In this document: one piece after another, positions 15,505 to 23,022 of the stretch | Position numbering within the stretch: the stretch's first letter is position 1 | Layout of the letters: every line of letters begins with the position of its first letter | DNA from: an uncultured Candidatus Peregrinibacteria bacterium | GTDB taxonomy: Bacteria > Patescibacteriota > Gracilibacteria > Peribacterales > Peribacteraceae | Length of the DNA stretch: 64,000 bases | Direction of reading: 5' to 3' | Assembly (NCBI GenBank): GCA_903854335.1 | Contig: CAINVY010000010.1 | Span: 133,060 to 197,059 of the forward strand | Translations under genes and position numbers: made by a program | Notes under the pieces: model-generated | Databases searched by the model: none | The model's input: only the letters and a program-made list of their open reading frames with translations | What the model was told of the DNA's origin: nothing

Positions 15505-15618
15505 GTGATGGTTCGTGGCTCGCTCTCTCCATCAGTTTCTTACCGTGTCAGCCTGAGGTGCTTTTTGCTTAGCAAAAAAGCCACGAAGGCTTAGGCGCGA
15601 GCACCTCACCATGACACG
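15505..15618 (+). repeat. 114-nt nested palindromic repeat, copy B
   Basis: Same element and orientation as 15031-15143, differing mainly in the CTCTCTCCATCAG stretch and one extra A. It lies about 10 nt beyond the end of the polX gene, so its transcript could end polX mRNA on the other strand. Confidence 0.85.
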
Positions 15619-15627
15619 TTGCTGTCA

Positions 15628-16590
15628 TCACAGTAAAAAAATATCTCCCCTCCTCCTCTCCGGCGAAACAAACGTAAAACCCAGCGCCTCATATACATCC
15701 TTCTCTTCTTTGCTCGCTATGACTCTCTCGCCTTCGAAGAGTCCATACTCATTGAGTTTCCATCCGCGCTTGATCGCCAATTTTCGAAGCGCGATGTTGT
15801 GCTCCTTGTCGCCGGTGAAGTAGAGGAGCGCCGCACCCCACTGATCACGATCCACGAAGCGGATATCGACGCGCAGACCAGAAAGAAGATCGAAGGAGAG
15901 CTTCGTCTCACCGTGCGCCACCACATGCCTCACGATCGGGAGGTGCGCGATGGCATCGGAAACCTTCTCTCTGTTTTTCGCGATGGCGAGGATATCGATG
16001 TCACCGACGGTCTCTTTTTTCCGGCGAAACGACCCCGCCGCCTCCGCCTTCACCACACCCGGCACCGCTCGAAGCGTCTTCAGCAGCATCCGAACATCGT
16101 CGACCACTTCCGCTCTCGGAAATCTTCGACTTCGCTCCTTCACTCGTCGCGCATTCTCGAGAATTTTCTTCTCCATCGTCTCGGAAAATCTGGGAAGTAT
16201 GCGGAGCTTGCCTCCCTCGGCAGCCTTGATGAGATCGGCGACGGACGTGATGCCAAGCTGCCTCTGTAGCTCTCGCGCACGCGCGGGACCGAGATCCTCG
16301 ATCGCGAGGAGGTCGGGCGGAAGTGCGCCCTGCGACGCCATCAATTCATCGAGCATGCGGATGTGCCCCGTCTCCAGAAACTCGCGGATCTTGCCCGCAA
16401 TCGCCTCGCCGATGCCGGGGAGCGTCATCAAATCCTTCTCAGTCTTGAAGCTGCCGATGTCTTTCTCCAAATCCTCCACCGTCTTCGCGGCACGACGATA
16501 GGCGGCGGGCTTGAACTTCGTTCCCTGCTCCTCGAGGAGCGCGGCGATTTGCCACAGTGCCGATGAGATGTCCGCATTTTTCCCGGGCAC
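15628..16590 (-). CDS. family X DNA polymerase without PHP domain
   Basis: 320-aa PolX polymerase core, a DNA-repair (gap-filling, BER-type) enzyme. Residues 1-80 form the 8-kDa-like/HhH part (FKPAAYRRAAKTVEDLE, TLPGIGEAIAGKI), a second HhH follows near 95-115 (IEDLGPARARELQ), and the palm has GSFRRKKETVGDIDIL with catalytic D197/D199 and a third Asp in RVDIRF (D242). The thumb reads WGAALLYFTGDKEHNIALR. Typical bacterial PolX is about 570 aa with a C-terminal PHP exonuclease; this one stops after the polymerase thumb, so it has no proofreading/AP-endonuclease part unless encoded elsewhere. Confidence 0.9.
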   Translation of the reverse strand: MPGKNADISSALWQIAALLEEQGTKFKPAAYRRAAKTVEDLEKDIGSFKTEKDLMTLPGIGEAIAGKIREFLETGHIRMLDELMASQGALPPDLLAIEDLGPARARELQRQLGITSVADLIKAAEGGKLRILPRFSETMEKKILENARRVKERSRRFPRAEVVDDVRMLLKTLRAVPGVVKAEAAGSFRRKKETVGDIDILAIAKNREKVSDAIAHLPIVRHVVAHGETKLSFDLLSGLRVDIRFVDRDQWGAALLYFTGDKEHNIALRKLAIKRGWKLNEYGLFEGERVIASKEEKDVYEALGFTFVSPERRRGDIFLL

Positions 16591-16657
16591 GGCAAAGATG
16601 ATACGCCGTCGATGCGCAGAGAGACTAGCGAGAGAACACCTGCACTCGTTTTAGATT

Positions 16658-16685
16658 GCCGGACCCCCACGAAGGAGGGTCCGGC
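16658..16685. repeat. 9-bp hairpin between polX and the next small gene
   Basis: Stem GCCGGACCC / GGGTCCGGC with a 10-nt loop. It sits downstream of the small gene at 16701 on the - strand and just upstream of polX. No T-run follows on either strand, so it may be a weak terminator or an mRNA-end stabiliser. Confidence 0.5.
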
Positions 16686-16700
16686 AGGAGACCGGAGCAG

Positions 16701-16898
16701 CTATCTGCCCCTTCCGAATTCCTTGACGAGCTTCGTCCTGGAACGGAATGTATTGATGAGGTCTCGCTCCTTGGCGTTGAGAGGAATCTTGTGACTCTCC
16801 TTATGGAGGAGCTTCTCGGCTTCCTTCTTGTTGACCTTGAGCCATGCACTCATCTTCGCAATATGTTCCGCTGTCGGACGTTCAACTGTCGTTTCCAT
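16701..16898 (-). CDS. small basic hypothetical protein
   Basis: 65 aa from METTVERPTAEHIAKM; an ATG 11 codons earlier is possible. It is helical, Lys/Glu-rich (WLKVNKKEAEKLLHKESHK) and ends in a basic tail (RSRTKLVKEFGRGR). I do not recognise it. The composition suggests a small nucleic-acid-binding or regulatory protein, but that is a guess. The 207 nt between it and ahcY hold nothing recognisable. Confidence 0.5.
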   Translation of the reverse strand: METTVERPTAEHIAKMSAWLKVNKKEAEKLLHKESHKIPLNAKERDLINTFRSRTKLVKEFGRGR

Positions 16899-17105
16899 GT
16901 TAGTGTGGTCTCTACCTGCAGCTCGATTCATCTGAAATCACTCAAGAGCGGAACCGTCCGCTTCTAAGTAACTTCGAGGGTTGTTTCAAGAGATGAAACG
17001 AAGTGCAGATGCTCTATCGCTCGATGCTTTCAAAGAGCAGAAAAGTCATCGTAGGACAATTTGGCGCATTGTAAAGATTCGCTCTGCGAAGTCAAGAAAG
17101 AGCTA

Positions 17106-18359
17106 TTACGTCCCCTCCTCCCAGCTTGCGAGGTACTTCTTCTGCTCCTCGGTGAGCTGATCAATCGTCATGCCCATCGCGGTGAGCTGCAGCCCGGAGA
17201 TGAAATCGTCGATCTCGGGCGGAAGCGTGTGGACGCCGGCGGCAAGCTTCGCTTTATTTTTCACGAGGTACTCGCACGCGAGCGCTTGCCCGCAGAAGGA
17301 GAGACTCATCACCTCGCTCGGGTGCCCTTCCGCCGACGCGAGATTCACCAATCGACCTTCGCCCGCGAGGTAGAGCACATTGCCCGACGGCAGGAGGAAC
17401 TCGTCGAGGTAGTGGCGCACACGGCGCTTGCGGCGCGCGAACTTTTCGAGCGTGGCGAGATCAATCTCGCAATCGAAGTGCCCGGAGTTCGCGAGGACCG
17501 CGCCGTCTTTCATCTTCTCGAAGTGTTCCTTGCGGATCACGTGGATGTCGCCCGTCACCGTGATGAAGAGATCGCCAAGAGGAGATGCCTCTGCCATCGT
17601 CATCACGCGGTGTCCGTCCATCGCCGCTTGGAGCGCTCGGAATTGATCAACCTCGGTGACGATCACCTGCGCCCCGAGACCCATCGCGCGCAACGCCACA
17701 CCCTTGCCGCAGCTCCCGTACCCCGCAACGACCACCGTCTTGCCGGCGATGAGGAGATTGGTGGAGCGGAGAATCCCGTCGAATGTCGATTGTCCCGTGC
17801 CGTAGTAGTTATCCATCAAGTGCTTCGTCTTGTTGTCGTTCACCGCGATCATCGGCATTTTCAACGCCTTGTCCCGCTCCATCGCCTTGAGGCGGATGAT
17901 GCCCGTCGTCGTCTCCTCACACCCGCCGATCATCGCGGGGATCAGCTCGGGACGATTCTTGTGAATTTCGGAGATAAGATCGCAGCCGTCATCGATCGTG
18001 ATCTGCGGCGCAGTATCGAGCACGGCAGCAAGGAAACGGTAGTAATCCTCCTTCGACTCTCCCTTGTACGCCCAGACGAGCACGTTCTCCTGCTCGGCGA
18101 GCGCCGCGGCCACGTCGTCTTGAGTCGAGAGCGGATTGCATCCCGTGATCGCCACTTTCGCTCCTCCCGCCGTCAGCGTGGAAACGAGCACAGCCGTCTC
18201 TTTCGTCACGTGGAGCGCCATGCCGATCGTGAGTCCCTGGAAAGGTTTCTCCTTCGCAAATCTCTCGCGCACCTTCAGGAGCGCGCCCATGCGTTTCTCC
18301 GCAATCTCGATCTGGAGCTTTCCCTGCTCGGCCAATGATGCGTCTTTCACGAAGGACAT
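17106..18359 (-). CDS. ahcY: S-adenosylhomocysteine hydrolase (adenosylhomocysteinase)
   Basis: 417-aa NAD-dependent enzyme that splits S-adenosylhomocysteine to adenosine and homocysteine, removing the product that inhibits methyltransferases. Signatures: GLTIGMALHVTKETAVL, NDNKTKHLMDNYYGTGQST (substrate/catalytic region), the NAD loop VVVAGYGSCGKGVALRAMG and TGDIHVIRKEHFEKMKDGAVLANSGHFDCEID. It lacks the long C-terminal YRY tail of many homologues and is shorter, like thermophile-type enzymes. The ATG at 18359 is chosen; upstream in-frame codons run through a heptad repeat. The kinase upstream is likely in the same unit. Confidence 0.95.
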   Translation of the reverse strand: MSFVKDASLAEQGKLQIEIAEKRMGALLKVRERFAKEKPFQGLTIGMALHVTKETAVLVSTLTAGGAKVAITGCNPLSTQDDVAAALAEQENVLVWAYKGESKEDYYRFLAAVLDTAPQITIDDGCDLISEIHKNRPELIPAMIGGCEETTTGIIRLKAMERDKALKMPMIAVNDNKTKHLMDNYYGTGQSTFDGILRSTNLLIAGKTVVVAGYGSCGKGVALRAMGLGAQVIVTEVDQFRALQAAMDGHRVMTMAEASPLGDLFITVTGDIHVIRKEHFEKMKDGAVLANSGHFDCEIDLATLEKFARRKRRVRHYLDEFLLPSGNVLYLAGEGRLVNLASAEGHPSEVMSLSFCGQALACEYLVKNKAKLAAGVHTLPPEIDDFISGLQLTAMGMTIDQLTEEQKKYLASWEEGT

Positions 18360-18370
18360 GGAGCCAGTGT

Positions 18371-18426
18371 AATGGAAAATGGAGAATTGATAATGGAAAA
18401 TATTCACTGATCACTTCTCACTGTCC
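18371..18426. repeat. eight contiguous degenerate heptads
   Basis: Uninterrupted 7-nt register: AATGGAA AATGGAG, then AATTGAT AATGGAA, AATATTC ACTGATC, and ACTTCTC ACTGTCC. The last three units are identical to units at 44957-44991 and 47123-47157. It fills the gap between ahcY and the PfkB kinase. Confidence 0.75.
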
Positions 18427-18438
18427 CACTCCGCCGCA

Positions 18439-19386
18439 TCACGGAAGCGGCGGTAACGCCTCGCTGTACGTCATTTCCGCACGACCACAGACGTCGTTGA
18501 GATCGAGCGTATTGAGAAGCGTCCCCTCCTGCTCGACGACAAACGATGCCACCGACGCGCCGAGCCTGCCGCACATCTTCAGCGGCCATTTCGCCGCCAA
18601 CCCCGTGAGCAGTCCCGCGCGAAACGCATCACCCGCGCCCGTCGGATTCACGAGTTTCTCAGGGCGGCACGGCGGGATGACGATTTCTTCCTTCGATGTA
18701 TAGATCGTGAGGCCCTGTTCCGCGTGCGTGATGATGAGGAGCGGGGACTTCTTGAGGAAACTGTCGATGGAGAAGGATGTGCGCTTGGAAATCAGACTCC
18801 ATTCGTACGCATTCGCGATCACACCCCTGCACTTGCTGATCGCACGAAGGATCTCATCCTCCGAAAGTGCAATCACCTGCTGCCCCGGATCGAAGAGATA
18901 AGGAACGGCGAACTCCTGGCACCAGTCGACCGCCCGCATCATCAGTTTCGCATCGCGCGGACTGATGATGGCAAACGCGATCTGCTCACGCTCATCGCTG
19001 AGGTCGGGGAAGGATCCCGCCGCATCCGCTCCGGGATGGAAGAAGGTGATCTGCCGCTCGCGCGAATCGGTCGCGACGATGGCGGTAGCCGTCGCACGCT
19101 CGTGAAGCATCTCGATGCGTTTCGTCGAAATCTTGCGCTCTTCGAGGAGTGCGGTGTACTCGCCCCCATCATTCCCCACGCTCCCGATGAGAAGCGGATC
19201 TTGATTGAGGAGTTTGAGATTCCACGCGATGTTCGCGCCCGTCCCTCCGTGATGCTTGGCGAAACGCGGCGTCACGAACGCCATGGAAAGCTCCTCGATG
19301 TGCGCGGGGTCGATGGCATCCGCGAATGACCCGTCGTACGTGAGGAGAAGATCGTAAGCGATGGAACCGGTGACGAGAATTTTCAT
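18439..19386 (-). CDS. PfkB-family kinase, probable adenosine kinase
   Basis: 315-aa ribokinase/PfkB-fold sugar or nucleoside kinase. It begins MKILVTGSIAYDLLLTYDG, has RFAKHHGGTGANIAWNLKLL (substrate GG-N motif) and the C-terminal NPTGAGDAFRAGLLTGL (anion hole and catalytic Asp of PfkB signature 2). The ATG at 19386 fits the universal start; the upstream frame is repeat-derived. It is transcribed just before ahcY. Because AhcY makes adenosine, adenosine kinase is the most sensible role: it removes adenosine and drives SAH hydrolysis. Family membership is certain; the substrate is inferred. Confidence 0.85.
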   Translation of the reverse strand: MKILVTGSIAYDLLLTYDGSFADAIDPAHIEELSMAFVTPRFAKHHGGTGANIAWNLKLLNQDPLLIGSVGNDGGEYTALLEERKISTKRIEMLHERATATAIVATDSRERQITFFHPGADAAGSFPDLSDEREQIAFAIISPRDAKLMMRAVDWCQEFAVPYLFDPGQQVIALSEDEILRAISKCRGVIANAYEWSLISKRTSFSIDSFLKKSPLLIITHAEQGLTIYTSKEEIVIPPCRPEKLVNPTGAGDAFRAGLLTGLAAKWPLKMCGRLGASVASFVVEQEGTLLNTLDLNDVCGRAEMTYSEALPPLP

Positions 19387-19443
19387 AGTGGGTGATTGGA
19401 ACGGCGACAGTGTGCCTTGGAAAGGAGGATCGGGGAAGGAGTT

Positions 19444-19541
19444 AGGAAGTAGGACGTAGGACAGAAGATCAAATAGCATCTTCTATTCTGTGTCTTTCAT
19501 TTTCACCCTACGTCCCCCGTCCTACGTCCTCCGTCCTCTGT
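19444..19541. repeat. heptad arrays AGGACGT and CCTACGT types
   Basis: Left part AGGAAGT AGGACGT AGGACAG (19444-19464). Right part CCTACGT CCCCCGT, CCTACGT CCTCCGT and CCTCTGT (19507-19541). The two parts are inverted with respect to each other (AGGACGT/ACGTCCT) and a small GAAGAT...ATCTTC hairpin lies between. It fills the divergent gap between the kinase and ugd. Confidence 0.7.
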
Positions 19542-19592
19542 CCTCCCCCAACCCACCCTGACATCCCCCACCTCCTCCGATACACTCTCTCC

Positions 19593-20918
19593 GTGCGCCT
19601 CGCCGTCGTCGGCACCGGCTACGTGGGACTCGTCACCGCGACATGCTTTGCGGAGCTGGGGCACTCTGTGACCGGCATTGACATCGATGAGAAGAAAATC
19701 GCGATGCTGAAAGAAGGGAAGAGCCCGATCTACGAACCGGGGTTGGAAGAATTAATTCAGAAAGGATTGAAGAGCGGCTTCCTCCGATTCACGACGGATC
19801 TGCCCTCTTCACTCGCCGATATCGACATGGTCTTCTCCGCTGTTGCCACTCCACCCGGGGAGGGCGCGAAGGCAGATCTGCGCGCGGTCTTCTCGGTGGC
19901 TGAGTCCGTGGCCGAACATGCCGAGCGGGAAATCCTCTTCGTCAATAAGTCCACCGTTCCCGTGGGGACAGGTCGCATCTGTGAGGAGAAAATCACCGAA
20001 GTTCTGAAGAAGCGCGGGAAGACGTTTGCGATTCCCGTCATCAGCAATCCCGAATTCCTGCGCGAAGGCATGGCGGTCCCCGACACGCTCATGCCCGATC
20101 GCATCGTCGTCGGCGTGAATGGAAATGAGAAGGCAAAGACATTGATGGAAGAGCTCTACCGTCCGATCACGAGAGTCGGCAAGCCGCTCCTCTTCATGGA
20201 TCGCGAGAGCGCGGAGATCGTGAAGTACGCGTCGAACTCCTACCTCGCCACGCGCATCAGCTTCATCAACATGCTCACGGAATTCATCGAGAAGAATGGA
20301 GGAAATATCCGGCACGTCGCCGAGGGCATGGGGCTCGACCACCGCATCGGACCGAAATTCCTGCACGCCGGCATTGGCTACGGCGGCAGCTGCTTCCCCA
20401 AAGATGTGAAAGCGTTTCTGGCGACGGCGAAGGAGAAGGGATTGTCCTTCCCCATCCTCGAAGCGACGGATGCCGTGAACCGCCACCAGCGCGAGCGATT
20501 CTTCGCCCAAATTCTCGTGGCACTCCCATCGAGGGGAACGGTGTGTCTGTGGGGACTGAGCTTCAAACCGCGCACCGACGACATGCGCGAAGCGCCGAGC
20601 CTCGATCTCATCCCGCTCCTCCTCAAAGAAGGATTCACCGTCGCCGCGCACGATCCCGCTGCGATGGAAAATACGCGCATGCTCTTTCCTTCGGGGATTC
20701 GCTTCGCCACAAGTCCACTCGATGCTGCGAAGGACGCGGACGCCGTCGTGCTCCTCACGGAGTGGGACATCTTCCGCGGTGTCGATCTCAACGATGTAAA
20801 GTCGGCGATGCGCGGGAAAGATCTCTTCGACGGGAGGAACATCTACGAACCGAAAGACGTCGAAGCCGCGGGGCTCGTGTACCATGGCATCGGTATTCAT
20901 TCGTCCTCCCACTCCTGA
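19593..20918 (+). CDS. ugd: UDP-glucose 6-dehydrogenase
   Basis: 441-aa NAD-dependent enzyme oxidising UDP-glucose to UDP-glucuronate. It begins at GTG with RLAVVGTGYVGLVTATCFAELGHSV (Rossmann; shown in part as GTGYVGLVTATCFAELGH). The catalytic cysteine is in GYGGSCFPKDVKAF, and WGLSFKPRTDDMREAPSL marks the C-terminal domain. It is the first gene of the surface-glycan locus. The next gene, 1 nt later, is an epimerase that would use its product, so UDP-galacturonate is a likely sugar made here. Confidence 0.94.
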   Translation: MRLAVVGTGYVGLVTATCFAELGHSVTGIDIDEKKIAMLKEGKSPIYEPGLEELIQKGLKSGFLRFTTDLPSSLADIDMVFSAVATPPGEGAKADLRAVFSVAESVAEHAEREILFVNKSTVPVGTGRICEEKITEVLKKRGKTFAIPVISNPEFLREGMAVPDTLMPDRIVVGVNGNEKAKTLMEELYRPITRVGKPLLFMDRESAEIVKYASNSYLATRISFINMLTEFIEKNGGNIRHVAEGMGLDHRIGPKFLHAGIGYGGSCFPKDVKAFLATAKEKGLSFPILEATDAVNRHQRERFFAQILVALPSRGTVCLWGLSFKPRTDDMREAPSLDLIPLLLKEGFTVAAHDPAAMENTRMLFPSGIRFATSPLDAAKDADAVVLLTEWDIFRGVDLNDVKSAMRGKDLFDGRNIYEPKDVEAAGLVYHGIGIHSSSHS

Positions 20919-20919
20919 T

Positions 20920-21867
20920 ATGCGCATCCTCCTCACCGGCGCCGCCGGCTTCATCGGATTTCACACCGCACAGCGTCTGCTCGACCGGGGCGACGAAGTG
21001 ATCGGCTACGACAACTTCAGCCCGTACTACGATCCGCAGTTGAAGGAGTCACGCGCAAAGCTCCTCGAAGGGCGCAAGGGCTTCACGATGCTTCGCGCGG
21101 ATATCTTGGATCGCACCACCCTCGCGAAAGCCATGAAAGGATGCGAACGCGTCTGCCACCTCGCCGCGCTCGCCGGTGTGCGCTACGCCTTCGATCATCC
21201 TGACGAGTACATCGCCTGCAACATTCAGGGATTCTTCAATGTGATCGAGGAAGTCCGACAACAGAAGATTCCTGGCCTCATCTACGCATCCTCGAGCTCA
21301 GTCTACGGAGGCAATACGAAGTTCCCGCTCGCGGAAGAAGACCGCACCGACGACCAACTATCGCTCTACGGCATGAACAAGAAGGACAACGAGCTCATGG
21401 CGCACGTCTACCACAAGCTCTACGACATCCCCGTCACGGGCCTGCGCTTCTTCACCGTCTACGGACCGTGGGGACGACCCGATATGGCGCTCTTCCTCTT
21501 CACCGACGCACTCCTCCACGACAAGCCCCTCCAGATCTTCGGTCACGGAAAGATGTCGCGCGACTTCACGTTCGTGGAAGACATCGTCTCGGGCATCGTC
21601 GCCTCCATCGACAAGAACTATCCGGAAGAAGTCTTCAATCTCGGATGCGGACGTAGGGAGGAGCTGATGGAGTACGTGCGCATGGTGGAGGTGAGCTGCG
21701 GGAAGGAGGCGAAGAAGGAATTCCTCGAGATGCAACCGGGCGACGTGGTGCGCACGGACGCGGATATTTCCAAGGCGCGCAAGATGCTCGACTACGACCC
21801 CAAGACCATGATCCAGGAAGGCGTACCGAAATTCGTCGAGTGGTACCGCCAGTACTACAAGATCTGA
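20920..21867 (+). CDS. NAD-dependent epimerase, probable UDP-glucuronate 4-epimerase
   Basis: 315-aa extended SDR: MRILLTGAAGFIGFHTAQRLL, the serine region IYASSSSVYGGN, the YGMNKKDNE Tyr-x3-Lys pair, and LRFFTVYGPWGRPDMALFLF. The last segment is characteristic of UDP-glucuronate 4-epimerases (WGRPDMA). The placement 1 nt after ugd supports the pathway UDP-glucose to UDP-GlcA to UDP-GalA. The ATG at 20920 gives the exact Rossmann start. Its last 81 nt are nearly repeated at 22937-23017. Confidence 0.88.
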   Translation: MRILLTGAAGFIGFHTAQRLLDRGDEVIGYDNFSPYYDPQLKESRAKLLEGRKGFTMLRADILDRTTLAKAMKGCERVCHLAALAGVRYAFDHPDEYIACNIQGFFNVIEEVRQQKIPGLIYASSSSVYGGNTKFPLAEEDRTDDQLSLYGMNKKDNELMAHVYHKLYDIPVTGLRFFTVYGPWGRPDMALFLFTDALLHDKPLQIFGHGKMSRDFTFVEDIVSGIVASIDKNYPEEVFNLGCGRREELMEYVRMVEVSCGKEAKKEFLEMQPGDVVRTDADISKARKMLDYDPKTMIQEGVPKFVEWYRQYYKI

Positions 21868-21878
21868 TTTCTCTCGCC

Positions 21879-22922
21879 ATGGAAACCATCCTCATCACCG
21901 GCGGTTCGGGATTCTTCGGCGAACTCCTCGTGAAGTCCCTCCTCGAACGCGGATACCACTGCGTGAATATCGATCTGGAAGATGATCCGAATCACCATCC
22001 GAACATCGTCTCCATCAAGGGAGATATTCGAGATGAGGAAACTCTTCGCAGCATCTTCGATCGCTTCAAATTCAGCGCCATCGTTCACCTCGCCGCAATC
22101 CTCGCGCACGCCGTGAAGGACAAGAGTTTTCTGTGGACCTCCAATGTCGACGGGACGAGGAATATCGCCCACTTCGCGAAGCAATACGGCGTTAAGAAAG
22201 TCATCTTCACATCTTCCAATTGCCTCTGGGGTGAACCATTCGGGAGACCGGTACGCGAGGATGATCCTCCAAACCCCGTCGAGCTCTACGGACGATCGAA
22301 GTGGGAGGGAGAGAAGATCCTCTCCGAGGCTGCGAGCGACGGATCGTTCCAAGCTGTGATCTTCCGTTGCCCCACGATTATCGATTGCGGAAGGCTCGGC
22401 CTCCTCTCGATCCTCTTCGAATTCATCGACGAAGGAAGGAAGGTATGGGTGGTGGGGGGCGGTGAGAATGTGTATCAATTCATTTACGCCGGCGATCTCA
22501 TCGAAGCCTGCGTGAAGGCACTCACGTTCAACGGCACGGATGTCTTCAATATCGGATCGGACAATGTCGAATCCTTCCGCTCCGTCTACGCTGACGTCAT
22601 CGCAAAAACAGGCACGAGAGCACGTGTAGCGAATTTTCCGAGAATGCTCGCGATACCCGCCATGAAGCTTGCCTACGCATTGAAACTCTCTCCGCTCGGC
22701 CCCTACCAGTACAAGATGATCGCCGAGAGTTTCGTTTTCGACACCACAAAAATCAAACAGAAGCTCCAATGGTCCCCCACACTCAACAACGCACAGATGC
22801 TCTGGAAAGCGTACGAGTACTACCACACCCATCGACATGAAATTGAGAACCGCCAAAATGTTTCGGCGCATAAGCAAGCGGCGAAGATGGGTATCATCCG
22901 TCTCCTCAAGTGGCTCTCTTGA
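21879..22922 (+). CDS. NAD-dependent epimerase/dehydratase
   Basis: 347-aa extended SDR: METILITGGSGFFGELLVKSL, FTSSNCLWGE, VELYGRSKWEGE (Tyr-x3-Lys), IFRCPTIIDCGRLGLLSILFEF and a C-terminal domain ending in a basic tail. The substrate is not clear; it resembles nucleotide-sugar epimerases such as UDP-sugar 4-epimerases. The ATG at 21879 follows the previous stop by 11 nt. It is bracketed by two copies of the same epimerase 3' end (21787-21867 and 22937-23017), suggesting it was inserted between or beside duplicated epimerase DNA. Confidence 0.85.
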   Translation: METILITGGSGFFGELLVKSLLERGYHCVNIDLEDDPNHHPNIVSIKGDIRDEETLRSIFDRFKFSAIVHLAAILAHAVKDKSFLWTSNVDGTRNIAHFAKQYGVKKVIFTSSNCLWGEPFGRPVREDDPPNPVELYGRSKWEGEKILSEAASDGSFQAVIFRCPTIIDCGRLGLLSILFEFIDEGRKVWVVGGGENVYQFIYAGDLIEACVKALTFNGTDVFNIGSDNVESFRSVYADVIAKTGTRARVANFPRMLAIPAMKLAYALKLSPLGPYQYKMIAESFVFDTTKIKQKLQWSPTLNNAQMLWKAYEYYHTHRHEIENRQNVSAHKQAAKMGIIRLLKWLS

Positions 22923-22936
22923 AGGGGGATTGGGAG

Positions 22937-23017
22937 CTCGGCTACGAACCCAAGACCATGATCCAGGAAGGCGTGCCGAAATTCGTCGAGTGGTATCGGA
23001 AGTACTACGGGATATAG
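22937..23017 (+). pseudogene. orphan 3' end of a UDP-glucuronate 4-epimerase-like gene
   Basis: 81 nt reading LGYEPKTMIQEGVPKFVEWY then RKYYGI and stop. It aligns without gaps to the last 81 nt of the epimerase ending at 21867 (LDYDPKTMIQEGVPKFVEWY RQYYKI), with roughly 86 percent nucleotide identity by eye. There is no start and no upstream domain: a remnant of a second epimerase copy or a recombination scar. The differences are spread out and include synonymous changes, so the copy came from a related, not identical, gene. Confidence 0.8.
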
Positions 23018-23022
23018 GGTGA

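Noticed and set aside
15031-15618. Repeat pair around tRNA-Ser as a CRISPR array
   Set aside because: Only two direct copies, over 100 nt each, separated by a tRNA; not a repeat-spacer layout.
17061-18338. 425-codon + strand frame opposite ahcY
   Set aside because: Composition (His/Arg/Leu) is that of an antisense shadow in GC-rich DNA; ahcY is unmistakable on the other strand.
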